This document shows positions 35,166 through 44,231 of a DNA stretch of 64,000 nt, piece by piece. The notes under the pieces are model-generated. The model made no database searches, was not told where the DNA came from, and saw only the letters and a program-made list of their open reading frames with translations. This DNA is from CAIUGU01 sp965279735. GTDB lineage: Bacteria > Pseudomonadota > Gammaproteobacteria > Steroidobacterales > Steroidobacteraceae. Location: NCBI GenBank assembly GCA_965279735.1, contig OZ257260.1, positions 2,480,001 to 2,544,000 on the forward strand, read 5' to 3'. Every line of letters starts with the position of its first letter. Positions within the stretch are counted from its first letter, which is position 1. A program made the position numbers and the translations under genes.

Positions 35166-36371
35166 ATGCTGCAAGGAACTTCTTATCTGCGTAACGCCGC
35201 GCGACTCGCGCTGGTGCCCGCTGTGTTGCTGACGCTGGCTGCCTGCGCACGCAATGAAGCGGCTACGACCGGTGCCCAGCCGCCTGCTCCAGAAGTCAGT
35301 GTCGCGCAGGTCGTGCAGCGTCCCATCACCGATTTCGATGAATTCACCGGCCGCTTCGTCGCCGTCGAACGGGTCGAACTGCGGCCGCGCGTGTCGGGCT
35401 ACATCTCGAAGGTCTCGTTCGCCGCAGGTCACGAAGTCCGCAAGGATGAAGTGCTCTTCACGATCGACCAGCGCCCCTACCAGGCCGAACTCAAGCGCGC
35501 TGAAGCAGAACTGGCCCGGGCCCGCACCCAGCTGGGCTTGAGCCGTTCGGAACGGGATCGCGCGATCAGGCTGCTCGACCAGCACGCCATCTCGAAGGAA
35601 GAGTTCGACACACGGATCTCCGGCACTGAACAGTCGGAAGCCAATGTCGAAGTCGCCTCGGCGGCTGTCGATACCGCCTCACTCAACCTGTCGTTCACGC
35701 AGATCCGCTCACCCATCGACGGGCTCGTCAGCCGCGAAGAAGTAACGGCCGGCAATCTCGTCACTGCCGGACAGACGCTGCTCACGACCGTGGTGTCAGT
35801 GGACAGGATCTACGTCGAGTTCGATGGCGATGAGCAGGTGTACCTCAAGTACGCCGCGGCAGCGCGTAAAGGCGAACTCACGAATTCACGCGATACCACG
35901 AACCCCGTGTGGGTCGGCCTGGCCGATGAAGCCGGCACGCCACATGAAGGCAGGATGGTGTTCATCGACAACGCGCTCAATCCGCAGACAGGCACGATTC
36001 GCGCCCGCGCCCTGCTCGACAACAAGGACCGCCGTTTCACTCCGGGCCTGTTCGCCCGCGTGAAGCTGGTCGGCAGTGCCCAATACGACGCACTGCTCAT
36101 CAACGACAGCGCCATCGGCACGGACCAGAACGTCCGCTACGTGTTTGCGGTGAACCACGACAACAAGATCGAGTATCGCGCCGTGGAGCTGGGTGCGGTG
36201 GCGGATGGCCTGCGCGTTGTGCGTGGCGGTCTCGAGGCAGGTGAATCCATCGTGGTGAACGGCCTGCAGCGCGTGCGCCCGGGTATCACCATCGCGCCCC
36301 AGCGGGTGGCGATGGAACCTCACAAAACGGGCGCTGGCGCACTGGCATACAACCAGGAGACATTGCGTTGA
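35166..36371 (+). CDS. RND efflux periplasmic adaptor subunit (MexE/OqxA type)
   Basis: A 401-residue lipoprotein (lipobox LAAC near residue 27). It contains a lipoyl/biotinyl half (VELRPRVSGYISKV), a coiled-coil hairpin (about 105-165), the second lipoyl half (TQIRSPIDGLVSREEVTAGN) and beta-barrel and membrane-proximal domains. It links the pump at 36368 to the outer-membrane channel at 39537. GGGAG precedes the start. It is the first gene of a five-gene operon. Confidence 0.92.
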   Translation: MLQGTSYLRNAARLALVPAVLLTLAACARNEAATTGAQPPAPEVSVAQVVQRPITDFDEFTGRFVAVERVELRPRVSGYISKVSFAAGHEVRKDEVLFTIDQRPYQAELKRAEAELARARTQLGLSRSERDRAIRLLDQHAISKEEFDTRISGTEQSEANVEVASAAVDTASLNLSFTQIRSPIDGLVSREEVTAGNLVTAGQTLLTTVVSVDRIYVEFDGDEQVYLKYAAAARKGELTNSRDTTNPVWVGLADEAGTPHEGRMVFIDNALNPQTGTIRARALLDNKDRRFTPGLFARVKLVGSAQYDALLINDSAIGTDQNVRYVFAVNHDNKIEYRAVELGAVADGLRVVRGGLEAGESIVVNGLQRVRPGITIAPQRVAMEPHKTGAGALAYNQETLR

Positions 36372-39300
36372 AACTGTCCCACTTCTTCATCGACAGACCG
36401 GTCTTCGCGGCCGTCCTGTCGGTTTTCATCACGATAGCCGGTGGCATCGCGCTTTTTCAGCTACCGGTCGGTGAGTATCCCGAAGTCGTCCCGCCATCGG
36501 TCGTAGTGCGTGCGTCGTACCCCGGCGCGAATCCGAAAGTCATTGCCGAAACGGTGGCGTCGCCCTTGGAGCAGGCCATCGTCGGCGTCGAGGACATGAT
36601 GTACATGTCCTCGCAGGCCGCCATGGACGGCACGATGGTGCTGACCGTGACGTTCAAGATCGGCTCGGATGTCGATCGGGCGCAAGTGCAAGTGCAGAAC
36701 CGGGTTGCGCAGGCGTTGCCGCGCCTGCCACAGGAAGTGCGCAACCTTGGCGTCACGACGATCAAGAGTTCGCCGAACCTGATGATGGTGGTGCATCTCA
36801 CCTCACCGGACGGCCGCTACGACTCTTTATATCTGCGCAACTACGCGGTGCTGAACGTGCGTGACGTACTGGCGCGCCTTCCGGGCATGGGGGAAGTCCG
36901 TATTTTCGGTGCGGGCGACTACTCGATGCGCGTATGGCTCGACCCGCAGAAACTCGCCGCCCGCAACCTGACCACGAGCGACGTGGTCGATGCGATTCGT
37001 GAGCAGAACGTCCAGGTAGCAGCCGGGCAGATTGGCGCGCCACCCGACCAGGCCGCGGAATTCCAGATGGCGCTCAACCTGCAGGGTCGCCTGCAGGACG
37101 AAGACCAGTTCCGCGACATCATCGTCAAGACGGGCGACAACGGCGAGATCGTGCGCCTGAGCGACGTCGCACGCGTGGAGCTCGGCGCGGCGGACTACGC
37201 CTTGCGTGCCCTCCTCAGCAACAAGAATGCGGTGGCGCTGCCCATCGCGCAGGCGCCGGGCTCCAATTCGCTCGAACTCTCGAAGAATGTACACGCGACG
37301 ATGGAAGAGCTGAAGCAGAACTTCCCCGAGGGCGTCTCGTACGAAATCATCTACGACACCACGGAGTTCGTGCAGCAGTCCATCGAAGCCGTAGTGCACA
37401 CGCTGCTCGAAGCCGTCGCGCTCGTCGTGCTGGTCGTCATCCTGTTCCTCCAGACGTGGCGCTCGTCGATCATTCCGCTGGTCGCGGTGCCCGTTTCCGT
37501 CATCGGCACGTTCGCGGTGCTGCTCGCGTTCGGCTTCTCCATCAATACGCTGTCCTTGTTCGGACTGGTGCTCGCCATCGGTATCGTCGTGGACGATGCC
37601 ATCGTGGTGGTCGAGAACGTGGAGCGTCATATCGCGGAGGGCTTGTCGCCCCGGGAGGCCACGAAGGTGGCGATGGACGAAGTGAGCCGGCCGATCATCG
37701 CCATCACGCTCGTGCTGTGCGCGGTGTTCATTCCCGTGGCCTTCGTCAGCGGACTCACGGGCGAGTTCTACCGGCAGTTCGCGCTCACGATCGCGATCTC
37801 GGCAGTCATCTCGGCGTTCAATTCCCTGACGCTGAGTCCGGCGCTGGCGGCAGCGCTGCTGAAGCCGCACGACCAGCAGACAGACTGGCTCGCGCGCGGG
37901 ATGAAGAGAGTACTGGGCAAGCCGTTCGGCTACTTCAATCGCGGCTTTGAGCGCGCAAGCAACAGCTATTCACGCGGGGTCGTGCAGGTTCTGCGTCGTA
38001 GCGGCGTGGCGCTCGCGGTATATGCCGGCCTGATCGTGCTGACCTACATGGGTTTTGCGTCGGTGCCGGGCGGCTTCATTCCTTCCCAGGACAAGCAATA
38101 CCTCGTCGCCGTGGCGCAGCTACCGCCGGCTTCGTCGCTCGAGCGCACTGAAGCCGTCACTCGTGCGATTGGCGAAGTGGCGAAGACGCAGCCCGGCATC
38201 ACGGGCAGCGTGCAGTTCGCCGGCATGTCGACCACCACGCTCAACGCGAGCCCAAGTAGTGCGATGGTGTTCTTCAAGCTGGATGAGTTCTCGAAGCGCA
38301 CGAGCGCAGACCTTTCCGTCGCAGGCCTCGCGGGAACGATGAATCAGAAACTGGGTGCGCTGAAGGAAGCGTATATCGGAGTGTTCCCGCCACCCCCGAT
38401 CCTGGGGATGGGTACGCTCGGCGGTTTCAAGCTGCATATCGAGGATCGCACCGACCAGGGTCCGGAAGCGCTCTACAAGGTGACGCAGGAGGTCGTCGCG
38501 AAGGCAAGCCAGGACCCGGCGCTGGCAGGCGTGTTCAGCTCTTACCAGATCAACGTTCCGCAGCTCACCGTCAACGTGGATCGCGTGAAGGCCAAGCAGA
38601 TGGACGTGCAACTGTCGGACATCTTCCAGACGATGCAGGTGTATCTCGGCTCGCTGTACGTGAATGACTTCAATCGCTTTGGGCGCACTTACCAAGTGGT
38701 TGCCCAAGCCGATGCGCCGTTCCGTGCACAGAAGGAAGATCTGCTCAAGCTCAAGACCCGCAACGCACACGGCGACATGGTGCCCCTGGGCGCGCTGGTC
38801 ACAACCGAGCAGACGTTCGGGCCCGATGTCGTAGGGCACTACAACGGCTTTCCGGCAGCGGACATCAATGGCGGAGCGGCAGCGGGTTTCAGCTCCGGTG
38901 AGGCGGAGTCAGCCATCACCAGGATCCTGGATGAGACGCTGCCGCGCGGCATGGGTTATGAGTGGACCGATCTTTCGTACCAGCAGAAGGTCTCCGGCGA
39001 TACGACCCGGCTGGTCTTTGCGCTGTGCGTCGTGTTCGTGTTCCTCGTCCTGGCAGCCCAGTACGAAAGTGTCAGCCTTCCGCTCGCGATCGTGCTCATC
39101 GTTCCGATGTGCCTGCTGGCAGCGATCACGGGTGTGATCCTGACGCATGGTGACAACAACATCTTCACGCAGATCGGTCTGCTGGTGCTGGTGGGCCTCG
39201 CGTGCAAGAACGCCATCCTCATCGTGGAGTTTGCAAAGCATCTCGAGGAACAGGGGCACGACGCGAAATCCGCCGTGCTCGAAGCGGCCCGGCTGCGCCT

Positions 39301-39544
39301 GCGTCCGATCCTGATGACGTCGATTGCGTTCATCGCCGGCGTCGTACCGCTCGTGCTCGCGAGTGGCGCGGGCGCGGAGGTTCGTCACGCCATGGGCGTC
39401 GTCGTTTTCTTCGGGATGATCGGCGTGACGTTCTTCGGCCTGCTGCTGACGCCTGTCTTCTACGTACTGGTCCGCGGCAAAGCCAGGCAGTCGTCTGTGC
39501 AGACGCCTGCCATCACTGCCCAACCGGAGCCGATTCATGCATAA
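36368..39544 (+). CDS. RND efflux transporter, HAE1 family (MexF/OqxB type)
   Basis: A 1058-residue inner-membrane drug/proton antiporter. It has twelve transmembrane helices and two large periplasmic loops. VVDDAIVVVENVERH carries the proton-relay Asp pair, and GLACKNAILIVEF the essential Lys. The segment VEDMMYMSSQAAMDGTMVLTV is characteristic of the MexF branch. The start is a TTG at 36368 that overlaps the adaptor stop (TTGA), with AGGAGA upstream, so the two are coupled. Substrates are not deducible. Confidence 0.93.
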   Translation: MKLSHFFIDRPVFAAVLSVFITIAGGIALFQLPVGEYPEVVPPSVVVRASYPGANPKVIAETVASPLEQAIVGVEDMMYMSSQAAMDGTMVLTVTFKIGSDVDRAQVQVQNRVAQALPRLPQEVRNLGVTTIKSSPNLMMVVHLTSPDGRYDSLYLRNYAVLNVRDVLARLPGMGEVRIFGAGDYSMRVWLDPQKLAARNLTTSDVVDAIREQNVQVAAGQIGAPPDQAAEFQMALNLQGRLQDEDQFRDIIVKTGDNGEIVRLSDVARVELGAADYALRALLSNKNAVALPIAQAPGSNSLELSKNVHATMEELKQNFPEGVSYEIIYDTTEFVQQSIEAVVHTLLEAVALVVLVVILFLQTWRSSIIPLVAVPVSVIGTFAVLLAFGFSINTLSLFGLVLAIGIVVDDAIVVVENVERHIAEGLSPREATKVAMDEVSRPIIAITLVLCAVFIPVAFVSGLTGEFYRQFALTIAISAVISAFNSLTLSPALAAALLKPHDQQTDWLARGMKRVLGKPFGYFNRGFERASNSYSRGVVQVLRRSGVALAVYAGLIVLTYMGFASVPGGFIPSQDKQYLVAVAQLPPASSLERTEAVTRAIGEVAKTQPGITGSVQFAGMSTTTLNASPSSAMVFFKLDEFSKRTSADLSVAGLAGTMNQKLGALKEAYIGVFPPPPILGMGTLGGFKLHIEDRTDQGPEALYKVTQEVVAKASQDPALAGVFSSYQINVPQLTVNVDRVKAKQMDVQLSDIFQTMQVYLGSLYVNDFNRFGRTYQVVAQADAPFRAQKEDLLKLKTRNAHGDMVPLGALVTTEQTFGPDVVGHYNGFPAADINGGAAAGFSSGEAESAITRILDETLPRGMGYEWTDLSYQQKVSGDTTRLVFALCVVFVFLVLAAQYESVSLPLAIVLIVPMCLLAAITGVILTHGDNNIFTQIGLLVLVGLACKNAILIVEFAKHLEEQGHDAKSAVLEAARLRLRPILMTSIAFIAGVVPLVLASGAGAEVRHAMGVVVFFGMIGVTFFGLLLTPVFYVLVRGKARQSSVQTPAITAQPEPIHA

Positions 39545-40967
39545 GTTCATCCTTTCATCTGCGATGGCGATGATTCTCACCGGGTGCGTCGTCGGACCTG
39601 ACTATGTCCAGCCGCAGGCTCCACCCGTTGGCCAGCAATTTGCGAACGTCGAAGGGGCATCGTTCAGCACCGCCGCACCCGCCGAAACGCTGGCGACGTT
39701 CTGGACGCAGTTCGGCGATTCCACTCTGGACGGGCTCGTCGACCAGGCGCTGAAGTCGAACCACGACCTGCGGATCGCCGTCGCCCATGTGGTGGAAGCC
39801 AGGGCCATTCGCGGGGCAACGCGACTTGATCTTGCACCGACTGTGACGGCCCGTGCGGGCTACACGGAGCAACTGGTCACCAGGGACCAGACGCTGACCG
39901 ATTCGCGCACGAGCGACCTCTACGACGCGGCGTTCGATGCATTCTGGGAACTCGATTTCTTCGGCCGTTTACGGCGCGGCCTCGAGGCCAGCAACGCAGA
40001 ACTCGATGGAACAGTGGCCAGCCTGCGTGATGTGCAGGTCATCGTGACGGGTGACGTGACGCGCACATACTTCGAGTTGCGCGGCCAGCAACAGCAGCTC
40101 GATGTGGCGCGCCGCAATGTCGAGAACCAGAGTGAAACCCTGAAGCTGACGTCCACCCGGCTCGAGGCGGGTCGGGGCACCGAATTCGATACTTCGCGCT
40201 CCCAGGCGCTCCTCAGTGCAACGCAGGCAACGATTGCTCCACTTGAAGCAGCCGTACTGCGGTCCATTCACCGGCTCAGCGTTTTGACTGGCCAGCCACC
40301 AGACGCACTGCGTAACACTCTCGCGCCCATCAAGGATCTGCCGCAGCTACCTGGGATCACGGCCGTGGGCGATCCGGCCGGCCTGCTGCGTCGACGCCCC
40401 GATATCCGGATGTCGGAGCGTGAACTGGCCGCGGCCACAGCACGCATCGGAGTGGCGGTTGCCGATCTGTTTCCGCGTGTCACGTTCATCGGCAGCGTTG
40501 GGTATGCCGCCGTGGATTCCGGCTCGCTGGGCGATGCAGGAACCGGGACGCGGCTGATTGCACCCGGAATCTCCTGGGCCGCCCTTGATCTGGGCCGGGT
40601 TCGGGCGCATATCGCAGGCAACCGGGCGCGGACCGATGCAGCTCTCGCCCGCTACGAACAGACCGTATTGCAGGCACTTGAGGAAACGGAGAATTCGCTG
40701 GTAGCTCATGCCAGGTCGCAGGAACAGTTCGGGTATCTCGCCACTTCAGCGGCGGCGAGCAGCCGGGCCGCAGAGCTCGCGCGGTTACGTTATGAAAACG
40801 GCGTGATCGACTTCCTGCAGGTGCTGGACGCGGAACGGACACTTCTTGAGGCCGAAGATCGCCTGGCTCGTAGCCGGACCGAAACAGCCACCAGTCTGGT
40901 CGCGGTTTACAAGGCTTTAGGCGGAGGCTGGGCCGGCAGCTGGGAACCCCAGGCCGCCGCGCGTTAG
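39537..40967 (+). CDS. RND efflux outer-membrane channel lipoprotein (OprM/NodT family)
   Basis: A 476-residue outer-membrane factor with lipobox LTGC near residue 17 and the typical VVGPDYVQP start. The repeated structural halves hold ELDFFGRLRRGLEASNAEL near 140 and LRRRPDIRMSERELAAATARIGVA near 285. It completes the tripartite pump. Its start overlaps the pump gene by eight bases. Confidence 0.92.
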   Translation: MHKFILSSAMAMILTGCVVGPDYVQPQAPPVGQQFANVEGASFSTAAPAETLATFWTQFGDSTLDGLVDQALKSNHDLRIAVAHVVEARAIRGATRLDLAPTVTARAGYTEQLVTRDQTLTDSRTSDLYDAAFDAFWELDFFGRLRRGLEASNAELDGTVASLRDVQVIVTGDVTRTYFELRGQQQQLDVARRNVENQSETLKLTSTRLEAGRGTEFDTSRSQALLSATQATIAPLEAAVLRSIHRLSVLTGQPPDALRNTLAPIKDLPQLPGITAVGDPAGLLRRRPDIRMSERELAAATARIGVAVADLFPRVTFIGSVGYAAVDSGSLGDAGTGTRLIAPGISWAALDLGRVRAHIAGNRARTDAALARYEQTVLQALEETENSLVAHARSQEQFGYLATSAAASSRAAELARLRYENGVIDFLQVLDAERTLLEAEDRLARSRTETATSLVAVYKALGGGWAGSWEPQAAAR

Positions 40968-40998
40968 ACTGGCCGCCAAGCAAAGGTAAGCACTCGTC

Positions 40999-42792
40999 AT
41001 GGCAACCATCACCGTCCCGGACGCTCTCGACTTTCCGTCGCCCTACCTCGGCGGCGGTTCGCTCGAAGAAATCAACCAGTCGCTGCTGCGTCGCGAACGC
41101 TTGCTGGCGGCCTCCGCCCGTGCCAGCCGCCTGCTGCTCGAAACGCCCGATGTGATGGCCGCGATGCCGCAGGTGCTGAAAGAACTTGGCGAAGCGGCGC
41201 AGGTCGATCGCACGGCACTCGCGCTGGCAGAGATCGGGCCAGCGGGCGAACGCTGGCTCGTCATCAAGAGTGAGTGGCTTTCCGAAGGTGCGGCGGGCCA
41301 GCGTGTCGATGCGAACCTGATGGCGTGGAATGAACGCAAGAGCGACTGCTTCTGCTCGCAGCTGAAAGCCGGCCGCAGTGTCCACGTCGCACACAAGGAC
41401 ATGGGCGACAACGCGGTCAGCATTGCGAGTGACTTCGCCAAGAGTTCGATGATCGTCCCGTTCCTGGTGGATGGAGAATATGCGGGCGCCGTCGGCTTCG
41501 ACGATTGCCGCGAGCCGCGGGAATTCGATCCCGCCGTCGTGTCGGCGCTGGGCATTGCCGCGGGCGTCATCGGCGCCGCGCTCTATCGCGAAAAGCTGAT
41601 CGACACTGTGCGCTATGAACGCGAACGTGCCGCCGAACAACGGGCCGCGGAACTCTCACGCACCAACGCGGCAATGCGCTCGAATCTTGAACAGCTCGCC
41701 AGCGAACCGGACATCGGCAGCTTCTTCGGGCACATCCTGCTGGAGGCCACCCGTCAGCTCGATGCGGACGCGGGGACCGCCGTCATGCTCGGCATCAGCG
41801 CGGAACAGTGGCATGTTGTCGCCAACGTGAAGGACGGCAAGCTCGAGGATCCACCCTTCCCGCGCGCGATTCCGAATTCGGGACAGGTGCAGACCGACAT
41901 CGAGAATCTCGGCCGTACTGCCAGGCATCTTGAGATCGACGGCGTGAATTGCCTCAACTGGCCGGGCGCGCTCGACTACCACCGCAGCGAAGGCCACCGC
42001 AGCGTTTACGTGCAGCCATTGATCTTCGGCGAACGCACGGTCGGTTTCATTTCACTGGCCTTCCGTGTGCATGACGCGTTGAGTCCGGAGCGTGCGGAGC
42101 TGCTGGTCGCGCTGGCCCAACAGGCGACGCTCGCCATCGGCCTCAAGCGACTCGCGGTTTCCGCCAAGAACGCAGCCGTGCTCGCCGAGCGCAATCGCAT
42201 TGGCCAGGAAATCCACGACGGGCTTGCGCAAGCCTTTACCGGCATCCTCATGCAGCTGGGCGCGGCGGAAGAACTCGTCGACAAGCCGGCCTTGAACCTC
42301 ACGCTGGGCAGGATCCGTGACATTGCGCGCGAAGGCCTGTCCGAAGCGCGACGTTCTGTCCTGGCACTGAAGCCTACGGAAACCCGACCCGGCGGTCTTG
42401 AGCAGGCGCTGCGGGAACTCGCGGAACGTTCGACAGTGCCTGGCCGCGTCACTTCGAGCTTTGAAGGCGGTGGTGCACCGACGGGGCTGGCACCAGAGCA
42501 TGAACACGAACTGCTGCGCATTGCGCAGGAAGCAGTGATCAATGCGGTTCGTCATGCGCAGCCGCAGACGATCAGCATTGCGTTGACCGCCGAGCCCAGC
42601 TTTTTACGACTCAGCATCATCGACGATGGTTGCGGCATGGAAGAGCTGCCCGAGCTCTATGCCCAGCAGGGTTTTGGACTCACGAACATGCGCGAGCGGG
42701 CGCAGGCCATCGGTGGCGCATGGCAGATCCACAGCAAGCCACGCGAAGGAACGCGCATCAGCGTGTGGATTCCGCGGCCGGCATCGACATGA
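40999..42792 (+). CDS. GAF-domain sensor histidine kinase
   Basis: A 597-residue cytoplasmic kinase. Two GAF-type domains fill about residues 25-180 and 220-385. The dimerisation/phosphoacceptor segment (HisKA_3 type) is RIGQEIHDGLAQAFTGI near residue 400, with the phosphorylated His in EIHDG. The HATPase core has LLRIAQEAVINAVRH (N-box), SIIDDGCGM and GFGLTNMRERAQAIGG. The response regulator start overlaps its stop (ATGA). A 31-base gap separates it from the efflux channel gene, so efflux and sensing are probably co-transcribed. Confidence 0.92.
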   Translation: MATITVPDALDFPSPYLGGGSLEEINQSLLRRERLLAASARASRLLLETPDVMAAMPQVLKELGEAAQVDRTALALAEIGPAGERWLVIKSEWLSEGAAGQRVDANLMAWNERKSDCFCSQLKAGRSVHVAHKDMGDNAVSIASDFAKSSMIVPFLVDGEYAGAVGFDDCREPREFDPAVVSALGIAAGVIGAALYREKLIDTVRYERERAAEQRAAELSRTNAAMRSNLEQLASEPDIGSFFGHILLEATRQLDADAGTAVMLGISAEQWHVVANVKDGKLEDPPFPRAIPNSGQVQTDIENLGRTARHLEIDGVNCLNWPGALDYHRSEGHRSVYVQPLIFGERTVGFISLAFRVHDALSPERAELLVALAQQATLAIGLKRLAVSAKNAAVLAERNRIGQEIHDGLAQAFTGILMQLGAAEELVDKPALNLTLGRIRDIAREGLSEARRSVLALKPTETRPGGLEQALRELAERSTVPGRVTSSFEGGGAPTGLAPEHEHELLRIAQEAVINAVRHAQPQTISIALTAEPSFLRLSIIDDGCGMEELPELYAQQGFGLTNMRERAQAIGGAWQIHSKPREGTRISVWIPRPAST

Positions 42793-43436
42793 ACGCCGTC
42801 ACTGAAGTCATTCCCGCCGCGAAGATCCGCGTCATCCTTGCGGATGACCATCCTGTGGTCCGCGACGGGCTGGCCAACATGATCCGCCAGCAGCCGGACA
42901 TGGAAGTGGTGGCTGAAGCCGAAGATGGCGAAGAAGCAGTAACGCTGTTCGAAGCACACAAGCCTGACGTCATGGTTCTCGACCTCAGGATGCCGAAGCG
43001 CGATGGCGTCGCCGTCGTCCAGCTCGTGCTGGAGCGTCATCCCAAGGCACGGCTGCTCATCATGACGACCTACGACGGCGATGAGGACATCTTCCGTTCG
43101 TTGAGCCAGGGCGCGAAGGGCTACATCCTCAAGGACGCACCCCGCCAGGAAATCCTCTCGGCAATCCGTTCGGTCAGCGAGGACCGCTCGTATACATCGT
43201 CATCGATCGCGACCAAGGCGTTGCAACGCATGGTCAAGCCGAGTCTCACGACTCGCGAACTCGATGTGCTGCAGCAGCTCTCGCAAGGTCGCAGCAACAA
43301 GGACATCGCCCGTCGCCTCCAGATCACGGAAGGCACAGCCAAGACCCACGTCAAGGCGATATTGACCAAGCTCGACGCCATCAGCCGCACCGAAGCCGTA
43401 GCGCTCGCCCACAAGCGCGGGCTGATTCATCTCTAA
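42789..43436 (+). CDS. NarL/FixJ-family response regulator
   Basis: A 215-residue DNA-binding regulator. The receiver (residues about 10-125) has the acidic pair ADDHPVVRDG, phosphoacceptor Asp in VMVLDLRMPKRDG and Lys in YILKDAP. The LuxR-type HTH lies over about 145-210 (LTTRELDVLQQLSQGRSNKDIA). It is the cognate partner of the kinase upstream and may control the efflux operon in which it lies. I chose the ATG at 42789, which overlaps the kinase stop. Confidence 0.93.
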   Translation: MNAVTEVIPAAKIRVILADDHPVVRDGLANMIRQQPDMEVVAEAEDGEEAVTLFEAHKPDVMVLDLRMPKRDGVAVVQLVLERHPKARLLIMTTYDGDEDIFRSLSQGAKGYILKDAPRQEILSAIRSVSEDRSYTSSSIATKALQRMVKPSLTTRELDVLQQLSQGRSNKDIARRLQITEGTAKTHVKAILTKLDAISRTEAVALAHKRGLIHL

Positions 43437-43440
43437 TTAA

Positions 43441-43473
43441 AAAAAGGCGGGACCGCGTGGACCCGCCTTCTTT
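43441..43473 (+). terminator. Rho-independent terminator of the efflux/two-component operon
   Basis: AAGGCGGG pairs with CCCGCCTT around a 10-base loop, followed by CTTT. It lies directly after the regulator gene and before the convergent hypothetical gene. Confidence 0.8.
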
Positions 43474-43513
43474 CACATAGCCCATCTCGCACATAGCCCT
43501 CGCTGGGCCAGGT

Positions 43514-43921
43514 TCATTCCCGATCGAGTTCGATCCGTGTCCCGGTCAACGTCGACTGGATGAGTTCAACGGAGAAATCCGGCTCGCCTGCGTGCTTCTT
43601 GACCAGCACGTCCTCTCCATCGTCGGCTTCCACGTCGAAACGGTCGACCGGCAACTGGGCACGGAAGGCATCACGGATATCCCGTGCGACGCCATTCTCC
43701 CCGCGGCCTTCCTTGATTGAAGCGGTTACATCAATGGGCTGGCCCTGGCTCGAGGTCACCCGGAACTGGACCGTCCCGGCGTTGTTCGCGCCTTCGCTGA
43801 TTTCAATGCGCCATTTGTTCGAGAGGCTCGGGGCATCGCTCGCCGTAACGACAGAGGCCCCCAATACGGCCGCACTCGCAAGCAAAGCGCGAAACAGGTT
43901 TTTGGGCATTGAAGGTGTCAT
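43514..43921 (-). CDS. Hypothetical exported protein
   Basis: A 135-residue protein with a signal peptide (LFRALLASAAVLGASVVTASDA) and an acidic, beta-rich domain (NKWRIEISEGANNAG near 35). No family recognised. I chose the ATG at 43921, with GGAG nine bases upstream; alternative starts at 43909 and upstream are possible. Confidence 0.6.
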   Translation of the reverse strand: MTPSMPKNLFRALLASAAVLGASVVTASDAPSLSNKWRIEISEGANNAGTVQFRVTSSQGQPIDVTASIKEGRGENGVARDIRDAFRAQLPVDRFDVEADDGEDVLVKKHAGEPDFSVELIQSTLTGTRIELDRE

Positions 43922-44231
43922 TGGTTTCTCCGTAATTGGACCGGCTGAATCGAACCGGTTGTCTGGAACGGGATTCATGATCGCCTCCCCCGCCGTGACC
44001 ACCAATGGGAGCAAGGCCCTTCACTTTGTGGGATTGCTCCGACAGGGTGGGAACCAATCCACGCGCCTTCCGTCGAAACCCGCAGCTTGAGACCGGTAGT
44101 ACATACCCGGTAGCGAACACAAAGCCAATGGCAGATACTGGATGGATTGCGGCGCCGGTTGAAAAGCCGCTGCCATAACCAGACAACGAAAACCAAAGAG
44201 CCGCCAGAAGCGCAGCCATTCGGGTCCGAAC
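43922..44231. other. Intergenic stretch without a recognised gene
   Basis: About 310 bases between divergent genes. It must hold the promoters of both. Open frames on the minus strand (to 44302) have no recognisable homology. I see no repeat or RNA motif in it. Confidence 0.4.

Noticed and set aside
36827..37870. 347-residue minus-strand frame within the RND pump gene
   Set aside because: High-GC shadow of the pump, with His/Arg/Asp-rich composition typical of antisense frames.
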